A stretch of DNA of 64,000 nt from Clostridia bacterium (GTDB taxonomy: Bacteria; Bacillota; Clostridia; Oscillospirales; Acutalibacteraceae), in assembly GCA_017415515.1 (NCBI GenBank), contig JAFQGI010000011.1:1-64000 (forward strand). The letters run 5' to 3'. The translations under genes were made by a program, and so were the position numbers. Positions 8,557 to 15,815 of this stretch are shown here, one piece after another; position 1 is the stretch's first letter, and each line of letters starts with the position of its first letter. Below the pieces are notes generated by a model. That model saw only the letters and a list, made by a program, of their open reading frames with translations. It made no database searches and was not told the DNA's origin.

Positions 8557-8844
8557 ATGTTCAAGAAGTTAATGGCTTTGACTCTTGTGTGCCTGATGAT
8601 GGTGACTATGCTCGCCGGTTGTAAGGCCAAATTGGTCGGCGAGTGGGAATGCGACGGCGTCACTATGACCCTGAATAAGGACGGCACCGGCGAGATGGAC
8701 TTGGGCATTGCCAAGGCCGAACTCGAGTGGGAAGCCAAGAATGGTGAGCTCACCATCGAGATCAATGGCGAGAAAGAGACTATGGAGTACGAGATCAAGG
8801 GCAAGACTCTGATCATCGACGACGAAGAGTGGACCAAGAAGTAA
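8557..8844 (+). CDS. Small secreted lipoprotein with lipocalin-like strand pattern
   Basis: 95 residues. The N-terminus MFKKLMALTLVCLMMVTMLAGC is a lipoprotein signal with the lipobox LAGC, giving a mature protein of about 74 residues. The mature part (beginning KAKLVGEWECDGVTMTLNKD) shows regular beta strands with Gly-Glu turns, the pattern of small one-sheet proteins that open with GxW, often placed in lipocalin-like families. The ribosome site GAGGAGG lies 10 bases before the ATG. It is monocistronic. Its ligand is unknown. Confidence 0.75.
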   Translation: MFKKLMALTLVCLMMVTMLAGCKAKLVGEWECDGVTMTLNKDGTGEMDLGIAKAELEWEAKNGELTIEINGEKETMEYEIKGKTLIIDDEEWTKK

Positions 8845-8856
8845 TTAGGCTATAAC

Positions 8857-8886
8857 AAAAGCGACCATCCTCGGATGGTCGCTTTT
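8857..8886. terminator. Bidirectional terminator between convergent genes
   Basis: A 14-bp perfect stem (AAAAGCGACCATCC/GGATGGTCGCTTTT) with a 2-base loop sits between the lipoprotein stop and the convergent membrane-protein stop; it has A and T tracts on both sides. Confidence 0.85.
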
Positions 8887-9392
8887 CATTTCTTCTTTTT
8901 GATACGATGAATGCCTTTTTCTCTCAATATCTTCTTGAATTTCTTATACTCGGTAAAATTGTTGCTGACATACAGCGGCCATCCCGTCGATAGCGTAATC
9001 TTCAATCGGAAGGAATCCTCACACCAGCCGCTGTCGTCATCGTCAAATATCCGACTCCGCCGACAGTCGATGTAGTACTCTCCCCTCTTGATCTTCTCGC
9101 TGTAAGAGACCACACACTCCCACGGAATGACCCTCCTCACCGAGAAGAAGGACACACTCTCAATACCGTATTCGTTGACAAAAATGGCTCTGCCACGGCG
9201 AGCCAGCGCGTACACCGCCGATCCCACCACGCAGGGAACGTCAAGACAGAGGAACAGCAAAGCATTCTCATAAAACAATGCCAAAGCGCCGAATAATACC
9301 ACACCCAGCCACAGAAGGATCTGTACCGTTACAGTGTCTTTACTCTTTTTGCGAGTCATCACCAACACTTCGCATTCTTGCAAAGCAGCCAT
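8886..9392 (-). CDS. Membrane protein with PH-like C-terminal domain, unknown function
   Basis: About 168 residues, taking the ATG at 9392, which lies 8 bases after AAAGGCGG, rather than the GTG at 9401. Two adjacent hydrophobic stretches (VQILLWLGVVLFGALALFY and ALLFLCLDVPCVVGSAVYAL) form a hairpin in the membrane. The remaining residues look like a bacterial PH-type domain (FVNEYGIESVSFFSVRRVIPW), ending in a lysine-rich tail. Such two-helix plus PH proteins are frequent in Firmicutes and mostly uncharacterised. No partner gene is adjacent. Confidence 0.65.
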   Translation of the reverse strand: MAALQECEVLVMTRKKSKDTVTVQILLWLGVVLFGALALFYENALLFLCLDVPCVVGSAVYALARRGRAIFVNEYGIESVSFFSVRRVIPWECVVSYSEKIKRGEYYIDCRRSRIFDDDDSGWCEDSFRLKITLSTGWPLYVSNNFTEYKKFKKILREKGIHRIKKKK

Positions 9393-9496
9393 ATCCGTCA
9401 CCGCCTTTCATTCGGCTATTCTACCACAAAAAACGCTTTTTGTAAAGGCTTCACACCCCAAATCAAAACCTTGTCGATTGCTTCGCACCCTTCTAT

Positions 9497-9633
9497 AGTT
9501 TGCCTATCGGCAAACTAGCGAGGGCTACGCCCTCGGTTTTGCGCTGAAACCGTTCTTGCCCCACTCCCTACCAGCGCAAAACCTGAGAAATGCCTGCGGC
9601 ATTTCGTAGGTTCTCATCGCGAGGCTCGCTACG
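9497..9633. repeat. Cluster of stacked hairpins in a gene-free gap
   Basis: The 280-base gap between the membrane gene and the tRNA holds several nested palindromes: TAGTTTGCC/GGCAAACTA, CGAGGGC/GCCCTCG, an outer GTTTTGCGCT/AGCGCAAAAC pair, and GAAATGCC/GGCATTTC. No gene is seen. It looks like a decayed, mobile palindromic element comparable with those at 39.2 and 58.4 kb, although the primary sequence differs. Confidence 0.5.
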
Positions 9634-9675
9634 AAAAAGAAACAGACCACCCTGTCGGGTGGTCTGTTTCTTTTT
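9634..9675 (-). terminator. Terminator of tRNA-Gln
   Basis: A near-perfect 19-bp stem (starting AAAAAGAAACAGACCACCC) with loop TGTC directly abuts the CCA end of the tRNA; it has T tracts on both strands. Confidence 0.85.
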
Positions 9676-9748
9676 GGCTGCGGAACTAGGAATCGAACCT
9701 AGACAAAGAGATTCAGAGACTCTCGTGCTACCTTTACACAATTCCGCA
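9675..9748 (-). tRNA. tRNA-Gln(CTG)
   Basis: 74 bases with an encoded CCA. The acceptor stem TGCGGAA/TTCCGCA is perfect and the discriminator is G. The D stem is GTGT/GCAC, with GG in the loop. The anticodon loop CTCTGAA gives anticodon CTG. The T arm CTAGG-TTCGATT-CCTAG is perfect. The anticodon stem has a T-T opposition at its loop-closing pair (31-39), which is slightly unusual. A promoter (9779-9806) lies upstream and a strong terminator directly downstream. Confidence 0.93.
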
Positions 9749-9778
9749 AAATTGCGCTCGCTGTTGCAAGCAGGACTT

Positions 9779-9806
9779 ATTATACCCCATTTTTCCCATT
9801 TGTCAA
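9779..9806 (-). promoter_or_regulatory. tRNA-Gln promoter
   Basis: Minus-strand TTGACA (9801-9806), 16-base spacer and TATAAT (9779-9784), about 30 bases ahead of the mature 5' end of the tRNA. Confidence 0.85.
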
Positions 9807-9846
9807 TAGGTTTTGCAAAACTTTTGGCAAAAAATCGCCATAAAAA

Positions 9847-9873
9847 GATGCCCGAGGAAAATCCTCGAGCATC
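9847..9873 (-). terminator. Terminator of the SASP gene
   Basis: Stem GATGCTCGAGGA/TCCTCGGGCATC (one G-T pair) with a 3-4 base loop, followed on the minus strand by TTTTTA. Confidence 0.8.
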
Positions 9874-9888
9874 TCTTGGTTTCGGTGC

Positions 9889-10077
9889 TTATTTCAGACC
9901 CTGCTCGTAAGCCTGGATCATCTTCTTGACCATCTGGCCACCGATGGAACCGGCCTGCTTCGCGGTCAGGTCACCGTTGTAGCCCTGCTTCAGGTTGACG
10001 CCCACCTCGTTGGCGGCCTCCATCTTGAAGCGGTTCAGACCCTCGCGAGCCTCGGGCACCACGCTCTTGTTGTTCAT
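9889..10077 (-). CDS. Alpha/beta-type small acid-soluble spore protein
   Basis: 62 residues starting MNNKSVVPEAREGLNRFKME. It has the two family signatures: the N-terminal block ending in NEVGV, where the germination protease GPR cleaves, and the C-terminal GSIGGQMVKKMIQAYE. These proteins coat forespore DNA and protect it from UV and heat. The start at 10077 follows AGAGAGGTG at a good distance; an in-frame upstream ATG at 10140 would add an unlikely 21-residue extension. A GC-rich hairpin (10101-10119) lies just upstream of the ribosome site. The gene shows that the organism can sporulate or descends from a spore former. Forespore (sigma-G) control is expected from the family; only a weak candidate promoter is visible. 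Confidence 0.95.
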   Translation of the reverse strand: MNNKSVVPEAREGLNRFKMEAANEVGVNLKQGYNGDLTAKQAGSIGGQMVKKMIQAYEQGLK

Positions 10078-10259
10078 ACTGTTACACCTCTCTGTCACAC
10101 GCGGCGGTTTTGCCGCCGCAAATTCTAATTGCGTTTGCAAACCTATTGTGTGCCTTCAAACGCAAAATACCACAGACAAATTGTGACAAAACAGCGTGTT
10201 TTTGGCAACGAACATACTTGTGCGGCAAATGGGTTTTCTTTCACAAAAAGTGAAAGAAA

Positions 10260-10285
10260 ACCCCCACGGCTTTCACCGTGGGGGT
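10260..10285 (-). terminator. Terminator after the truncated surface-protein gene
   Basis: Perfect 10-bp stem ACCCCCACGG/CCGTGGGGGT followed on the minus strand by TTTTCTTT, with a second small hairpin (CTTTCAC/GTGAAAG) directly beyond. No gene is seen between the SASP start and this point. Confidence 0.85.
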
Positions 10286-10323
10286 GTCTCTATAAATTGG
10301 TTTTACTGATTTGTTGTCTACGA

Positions 10324-11340
10324 TTAACCGTTCAAAACACCGTTGTAGGTGGCAGCCGTTTCCTCGCCATAGACAACGATCTGCTCACCGACCTCATTCT
10401 CATAGACAAAGTAGGAACGAGCGGTGATCACGGTATCGAAATGCGCCTCGGGGATATTCACAACGCGGATAGCGAAGAAAGGAGCATCCTCACCTTCCTT
10501 AACCACCTTCTCGGCCACAACGTTCATTACGCTTATGCCGTTCACGTTGTCCAAATAGGTGTCGCTGCCGTTGTTGGAAAGCACAGCACCCATGCTCACC
10601 AGTTTGTAAGCGCCGCTGGAGGTGGGTGTCACGGTGCAGTTGTTATAGTCGATATACAGATTAGAATCGGCGTTCCAATTCAAATCCGTGTACTCGTCGC
10701 TTACCATGAAGCGGAAAGCCAGACCGCGAACATCCTCAGAGACGGAGTTGCCGCCGAAGGTGAGGATCGAATAGCAAACCTCGCGGACAGCGCCGCACTC
10801 GTTACAATCGACGTCGTAGTCGTTGTCGTAGATGTGATCGACCATAGGCAGCACAACCGCCAACAAATTGGTATTCAGCGTGCAAGCCTCGTCCAGCCAA
10901 GCCTGACCGCAAGCCTCGCAGTACCAGTACTCGATGTTGCCCAGTTCGGTGCAAGTAGCATTCTTAGCAGCAACGTGAGTAGCCTTTGCGTGAGCGGCAG
11001 GCAGAATCACGGCAGACAGTTCGATGCTCACGGCACACTCGGCATCCAGCCAAGCGTAGCCACAGCTCTCGCAATACCAGTACTCAACGTTGCCGTCCTC
11101 ATAACAAGTAGCGTCCTTTGCCTCAACGTGAGTCAAATGGTCCTTGCAGACGTGAACAACGCCGGTCTGCAATTCAACCGTCAAGGTGATACTGGTGCGT
11201 GCGTGGGTCAGGACCAGCATGGTGTCACTCTCACCCAGCGTATCGCCGTGATTCAGATTCAAGGTGATACCATAGGAGGCCAGCTTCTCGTAGCCTACCG
11301 TCGAGACCGTGCCATCGCTGAGGACGATGCCGATTCGCAT
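10324..11340 (-). pseudogene. 3' fragment of a cysteine-repeat surface protein gene
   Basis: The frame encodes about 338 credible residues. Two repeats of a cysteine-rich module occur (ATCYEDGNVEYWYCESCGY and ATCTELGNIEYWYCEACGQ), each followed by WLD and about 15 residues. A third partial CxxC (VDCNECG) and a beta-rich C-terminal domain follow. Such modules are common in secreted surface proteins of clostridia. No signal peptide is present and no ribosome site precedes the ATG at 11340. The frame stays open to 11850, but only as antisense of the LuxR gene. The 5' end is therefore missing: either a true deletion or inversion joint, or an assembly chimera. Confidence 0.65.
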
Positions 11341-11901
11341 AGCGGAAAGGTCAAGAAGACCATCGAAAGCACCGCCCACGCCGCCATTCTGGCCATAGCG
11401 GTGTTCGTGAATATCGGTGTGTGGCTCATTGAGCAGTTGGTGGCCATCGACCTTGAAATGCTGTCCGTTTCGTACATCATTAGCGAGCTGTTCCTGCTCG
11501 GCATTCATCTGGTTATGAACGAATATCAGCGGATGAAGCGGATCGTCAAGCAGGTTGAGACGGTGCAGGGCTATTCCACAGATGCGGTCTCCGCACCGGA
11601 TGTGATGCTGGAAACGCCGGTGAAAACTGAACCCGTTGCGCCCGAACACATCGAGACCTTTATGGCGGGGCTGAAAGCGCTGACACCCACCGAGAGAGCC
11701 ATCTATGATGCCTACGTTGCCAGAGTGACCACCAAAGAGATTATGGCAAGTATGAACATCAAAGAGTCCACCGTCAAATACCACAGCCGCAATCTCTACG
11801 CCAAGCTGGGGGTAGCCAACCGAAAAGAACTGCTGGAATTGCACAAACACATTAAATCCGTCAAAGCGATGATGGATAACCCCCTCCCCGCCAACGACTG
11901 A
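11338..11901 (+). pseudogene. 3' fragment of a membrane LuxR-family regulator gene
   Basis: The last about 188 codons encode two likely membrane helices (AAILAIAVFVNIGVWLIEQL and LSVSYIISELFLLGIHLVM) and a C-terminal LuxR/GerE helix-turn-helix (LTPTERAIYDAYVARVTTKE, then STVKYHSRNLYAKLGVANR). This matches the C-terminal half of polytopic LuxR regulators found in gut clostridia. No start codon with a ribosome site exists, and the sequence upstream in this frame is antisense of the neighbouring fragment. The gene has lost its N-terminal membrane region at the same point (about 11300-11350) where the opposite gene loses its 5' end. Confidence 0.65.
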
Positions 11902-11958
11902 GCGAAGCCGTCATCCACCGCATAGCGTTGTTTCCTTTCGTTTTTGGCGAATAAATCC

Positions 11959-11991
11959 AAAAACGGCGAGGCGTTTTGCCTCGCCGTTTTT
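11959..11991 (+). terminator. Terminator after the LuxR fragment
   Basis: Stem AAAAACGGCGAGGC/GCCTCGCCGTTTTT with a short TTT-containing loop, about 60 bases after the stop codon at 11901. Confidence 0.8.
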
Positions 11992-12000
11992 GCAGTACGA

Positions 12001-12036
12001 AAAACAGGGTATCCCTCGCGGGATACCCTGTTTTTT
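12001..12036 (-). terminator. Terminator of the sugar ABC transporter operon
   Basis: Stem AAAACAGGGTATCCC/GGGATACCCTGTTTT with loop TCGC, immediately after the ATPase stop codon; strong T tracts on both sides. Confidence 0.85.
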
Positions 12037-12042
12037 CAATGC

Positions 12043-13167
12043 TTATACCAACAAATTCTGCTCGGTCTCCGCATCAAAGAAGTGCATAACCTTGCCTTCA
12101 AAGGTGACGTAAATCGTGTTGCCAAACACCAGAGACTTACGCTGCTCATCCTCTAATGTCACGGTGGGAATGCGCACGATCAGTTGATCGCCGTTATCCT
12201 CCACTACGTGCAGATGCAGCTCGCTACCCATCATCTCGTTAACGGTGATCTTGCAGGGAATGGCCGCGGGATCATCCTTGGTGGACAGGGTCATATGCTC
12301 GGGACGTACACCCAACAAAATTTCGCCGCCCTGAATGCCCTTTTCGGCCAACAGAGCGCCCTTCTTACCGGTCACCTCGATCTTGGCACCGTAAGGAGTG
12401 ACGTAGTATTTGCCGTTCTCGCAGATCAGATTGGTCTTAAAGGTGTTCATCTTGGGAGCGCCGATGAACTCCGCCACAAACAGGTTGATGGGCATATCGA
12501 ACACCTCAGTGGGGGTGCCCACCTGCTGGATAAAGCCATCCTTCATGATGACGATGCGATCGCCGAGGGTCATTGCCTCGGTCTGGTCGTGGGTCACGTA
12601 GATAAAGGTGGTGTCGATCTTCTGACGCAGCAGAATGATTTCGGCACGCATCTGGTTACGCAGCTTTGCATCCAAGTTGGACAGGGGTTCGTCCATCAGG
12701 AACACCTTGCTGTCGCGGACCATGGCACGGCCGATGGCCACGCGCTGACGCTGACCGCCGGACAAAGCGCGAGGCTTGCGGGTCAAATACTCGGTGATGC
12801 CCAGGATCTCGGCAGCGGCGGTGACCCGCTCGTACACCTCGTCCTGCGGCACTTTCTTCAAGCGCAGGCTGAACGCCATATTCTCGAACACCGTCAGGTG
12901 GGGATACAGTGCATAATTCTGGAACACCATGGCGATGTTGCGGTCACGGGGCTGGAGGTCGTTGACCACCACGCCGTCGATCTCCACCGTACCCTCAGAG
13001 ATATCCTCCAAGCCGGCGATCATACGCAGGGTGGTGGACTTACCACAGCCGGAGGGACCGACGAAAACGATAAATTCCTTATCGGCGATGTCCAGGTTAA
13101 AATCCTGAACGGCAACGGTATCTTTACCGTAGATCTTCTTTACGTTAGTCAATTTAACAGTAGCCAT
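12043..13167 (-). CDS. Sugar ABC transporter ATPase (MsmK/UgpC/MalK type)
   Basis: 374 residues. Walker A is GPSGCGKSTTLRMI (about residues 37-50), the ABC signature LSGGQRQRVAIGRAM is at about residue 134, Walker B is VFLMDEPLSNLD, and the switch histidine is in VTHDQTEAMTLGD. The C-terminal 130 residues form the TOBE/OB regulatory domain of CUT1 importers. It is the last gene of the operon binding protein-permease-permease-ATPase and would energise uptake of malto-oligosaccharides or other oligosaccharides. ATPases of this group often serve several CUT1 importers in one cell. Confidence 0.95.
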   Translation of the reverse strand: MATVKLTNVKKIYGKDTVAVQDFNLDIADKEFIVFVGPSGCGKSTTLRMIAGLEDISEGTVEIDGVVVNDLQPRDRNIAMVFQNYALYPHLTVFENMAFSLRLKKVPQDEVYERVTAAAEILGITEYLTRKPRALSGGQRQRVAIGRAMVRDSKVFLMDEPLSNLDAKLRNQMRAEIILLRQKIDTTFIYVTHDQTEAMTLGDRIVIMKDGFIQQVGTPTEVFDMPINLFVAEFIGAPKMNTFKTNLICENGKYYVTPYGAKIEVTGKKGALLAEKGIQGGEILLGVRPEHMTLSTKDDPAAIPCKITVNEMMGSELHLHVVEDNGDQLIVRIPTVTLEDEQRKSLVFGNTIYVTFEGKVMHFFDAETEQNLLV

Positions 13168-13180
13168 AATTCTTCTCCTC

Positions 13181-14068
13181 TTATCCTTTCACTGCGCCGC
13201 CGGTGACGCCCTCGACGTAGTACTTCTGAAGCATCAGGAAGACCAACGTCACAGGAAGCGCCACAATCACGCCTGCGGCACAGAACATGGTATAGTTGCT
13301 GTTAACCATCGTCTTAGAAAGCCATTCAAACACACCGACGGCTACGTTCATGCCGGCGCTGTTCTCGTGAATCAGATAGCTTGCCAGCATAAAATCGCCC
13401 CACGGGGCCATAAAGCCCATCAGAATGGTGTAGATGACGATCGGTTTGGACAGAGGCATGATCACCTTGTAGAACACCTGCCAACGGGTGGCACCGTCCA
13501 CACGGGCAGCCTCATCCAGACTTTTCGGGATAGTGTCAAAGAAGCCCTTGGATACGTAATAACTCATACCACTACTGGCGCAGTAGACGATAATCAGGCC
13601 AACGGGGGCCATATCCATAGTCAGACCCAGATCGGTGAACACCTTGTAAATCAGGATCATCGTCAAAAAGCCGGGGAACATACCCAAAATCAGCATCAGG
13701 TTCATCAGGCCCTTACGACCCTTAAAACGCAGACGGGACAGCACGTAACTCATGGACAGCACAAAGAAGGTCTGCAACACGGCGGTGGCAACACCCATAA
13801 TGGCGGTGTTCTTAAACCACTGCATAAAGTCGGTTTCGTTGAACAGGCGAATGTAGTTATCGAAGCCAAACTCCTTAGGCCACAAATAGCTTTGCTGCAT
13901 ACGAGATTCCACACGGAAGGATTCCAGCACAATGCCGAAGAACGGGAACAGCCAAACCAAAGTGATCAGCACCAGAATGACGTACACAACGGTATTACCC
14001 AATCGGCGGCTGGCTTTGGCACCCATACCGGTCTTGCGGATGCGATTATCAGTATTCTTTTTCATCAT
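13181..14068 (-). CDS. Carbohydrate ABC transporter permease (MalG-like)
   Basis: 295 residues with six membrane segments. The EAA loop, which docks with the ATPase, is visible as DEAARVDGATRWQVFYKVIMP (starts about residue 183). The N-terminal 25 residues are basic and cytoplasmic. It overlaps the upstream permease by 4 bases, so the two halves of the channel are translationally coupled. The ribosome site for the following ATPase is between 13168 and 13180. Confidence 0.92.
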   Translation of the reverse strand: MMKKNTDNRIRKTGMGAKASRRLGNTVVYVILVLITLVWLFPFFGIVLESFRVESRMQQSYLWPKEFGFDNYIRLFNETDFMQWFKNTAIMGVATAVLQTFFVLSMSYVLSRLRFKGRKGLMNLMLILGMFPGFLTMILIYKVFTDLGLTMDMAPVGLIIVYCASSGMSYYVSKGFFDTIPKSLDEAARVDGATRWQVFYKVIMPLSKPIVIYTILMGFMAPWGDFMLASYLIHENSAGMNVAVGVFEWLSKTMVNSNYTMFCAAGVIVALPVTLVFLMLQKYYVEGVTGGAVKG

Positions 14069-15645
14069 CCGTAGTCCTCCTCGTTCCTGGTAGACGGAAT
14101 CACATTGTAGACAATCAAAGACAGAGCCGCCACTACCACAAAGACTAAAATACCAACCAAAGAGGCTAAGTAGTACTTACTTTCTGCACTGTTCAGGGTC
14201 ATCTTATACAACCACGTAATCAACAAATCCGTATGACAGACCGAAACGCCGCCGGCTGTACCGATTTCCGTGTTGATAAGCTGGTTGTTCTGCGTCAGCA
14301 AGTATATAACGTTAAAGTTGTTCAGGTTACTCACAAAGCTGGTCAGCAGATAGGGACCCATAACGAACATCATGTAAGGCAGAGTAATCTTGGAATACTG
14401 CTGGAAAGCGTTGGCACCATCAATACGAGAGGACTCGTACAGATCCTGAGGAATGTTCATCAGGATACCGGTGGCCATCAACATAATGTAAGGGATACCC
14501 ACCCAAATGTTAATAACGATCAGCAGAATTTTAGCAGAAACAGGGTTTTGCCACAGAGAAAGCTCGTTGGCTTCAATCATACTCTGGGGTAGCCAATTCC
14601 ATTCCAACAGAAGCTTGCCGATGATACCGGTAGCATCAAACAGCTTGGCAACGTACAGCAAGGAAACGAACTGAGGAATGGCAATGGTCATCACCAGCAC
14701 CGTACGCCAGAACTTCTTGATTTTGATGCCCTTCTTGTTGATCATAATGGCCACGAACATGCCGAGGAAATAGTTGGAGAAGGTGGCAAAGAAGGCCCAC
14801 ATCAGCGTCCAGGACAGAATCTCACCGAAGGCAAGACCCAAACCGCCCTGACCAAAATCCATCAATTCGTTAAAATGCTCCAAGCCAACCCAACTAAACA
14901 AATTGGAATAGCCGTCGTGGGCCGCATCGTAGCTGGTGAAAGCGATCAGCACCATATAGATGATGGGCAACACGGTAAAGGCCATAATACCAAACAGAGG
15001 CAGGCTGAGCAGGGTCTTGTGGAACTGATCGTCCAACAAAGACCGCATATCGTCCTTACCGCTTCTCACCTTCTTGCCCTTGGCGGTGATGTCCATGCAA
15101 ATGCGGCACTGCTTGATCTGCAGACGCCAGGTGTAGATGAAAGCAATGATGAAAATGATGGTCAGCAAGGCATACAGCAGCACCTTAACGGAGTCATCAC
15201 CCGGCACCCAAACGTCGGTATCGTACAGCGCATCATACTGCAAGCGACCCTGCACGGTACCAACGGTGCTGCCGGTTTTCAAGAAATTGCTCTTGGCCAG
15301 CCAGTAAAGACCGCCGCTGGGAACCAGCATATAGCCAACAAAAATAATCTCAAACACTAAGAACAGAATGCCACGCAGGATCTGTCCATAGTAGAAATTG
15401 CCAAATCCAAAAAATAAAAACGAAAGCTTAACAGCCCAATTACCTTTGGTAAAGGTGGTGACGATATCCACCACTTCGTTCTTTACCCACAGTCCGCAAT
15501 TTTTGAAAAAGTTCAGTATCGAAAGACCGATATTTTTGAAAAATTGAGGTAGGGTTGCGCAGAAGAAAAGCTTCAAGTTATAGAGTAAGACTTGAAGCTT
15601 ATTGAGTTTCAAATACTCTAAATCGTTTAATCTCTTCATAATCAT
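14065..15645 (-). CDS. Carbohydrate ABC transporter permease (MalF-like), long N-terminal region
   Basis: 526 residues, longer than the usual ~300 residues of CUT1 permeases. About 230 N-terminal residues precede the transport domain and hold extra membrane segments (LSFLFFGFGNFYYGQ, GILFLVFEIIFVGYMLV and LLYALLTIIFIIAFIY) plus a loop, broadly like MalF of enterobacteria. The EAA loop is ESSRIDGANAFQQYSKITLP (about residue 400). The first 60 codons are more A/T-rich than the rest, with a hairpin near 15573-15603 inside the coding sequence. A 19-base palindrome (about 15650-15668) lies just before the start. Confidence 0.88.
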   Translation of the reverse strand: MIMKRLNDLEYLKLNKLQVLLYNLKLFFCATLPQFFKNIGLSILNFFKNCGLWVKNEVVDIVTTFTKGNWAVKLSFLFFGFGNFYYGQILRGILFLVFEIIFVGYMLVPSGGLYWLAKSNFLKTGSTVGTVQGRLQYDALYDTDVWVPGDDSVKVLLYALLTIIFIIAFIYTWRLQIKQCRICMDITAKGKKVRSGKDDMRSLLDDQFHKTLLSLPLFGIMAFTVLPIIYMVLIAFTSYDAAHDGYSNLFSWVGLEHFNELMDFGQGGLGLAFGEILSWTLMWAFFATFSNYFLGMFVAIMINKKGIKIKKFWRTVLVMTIAIPQFVSLLYVAKLFDATGIIGKLLLEWNWLPQSMIEANELSLWQNPVSAKILLIVINIWVGIPYIMLMATGILMNIPQDLYESSRIDGANAFQQYSKITLPYMMFVMGPYLLTSFVSNLNNFNVIYLLTQNNQLINTEIGTAGGVSVCHTDLLITWLYKMTLNSAESKYYLASLVGILVFVVVAALSLIVYNVIPSTRNEEDYG

Positions 15646-15750
15646 CCGTACAGGCCGGGCCTGTACACAAACCCCCTAGTGAAATAAAAAGGGCATTGCC
15701 GCCGATGATAGACCATGTCTTTGCGGCTCACAATACCCATCTCACCCATT

Positions 15751-15780
15751 GGGCGGGGAGACCTCGCGACCTCCCCGCCC
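15751..15780 (-). promoter_or_regulatory. GC-rich hairpin between binding-protein and permease genes
   Basis: A perfect 10-bp stem (GGGCGGGGAG/CTCCCCGCCC) with a 10-base loop lies in the 170-base gap after the binding-protein stop. It has no T tract. In such operons a stem here usually protects the binding-protein mRNA and lowers permease expression, as in malE-malF of enterobacteria. That role is inferred from position. The rest of the gap (15646-15815) holds only a further palindrome next to the permease start. Confidence 0.65.
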
Positions 15781-15815
15781 ACGGATTATTCAGTTATGGT
15801 TAGGTGTAACGGCGA

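Noticed and set aside
9497..9633. Possible CRISPR array
   Set aside because: The palindromes differ from each other in sequence and spacing; there are no repeats of constant length with unique spacers and no cas genes in the window.
10129..11901. A single 590-codon plus-strand reading frame
   Set aside because: Only the last about 188 codons read like a protein (membrane helices and LuxR domain). The front part is antisense of a well-formed cysteine-repeat protein.
15650..15668. Operator for a LacI-type regulator before the MalF-like permease
   Set aside because: The palindrome is inside the operon, not at a promoter, and does not match LacI/CcpA consensus; an RNA hairpin is the simpler reading.
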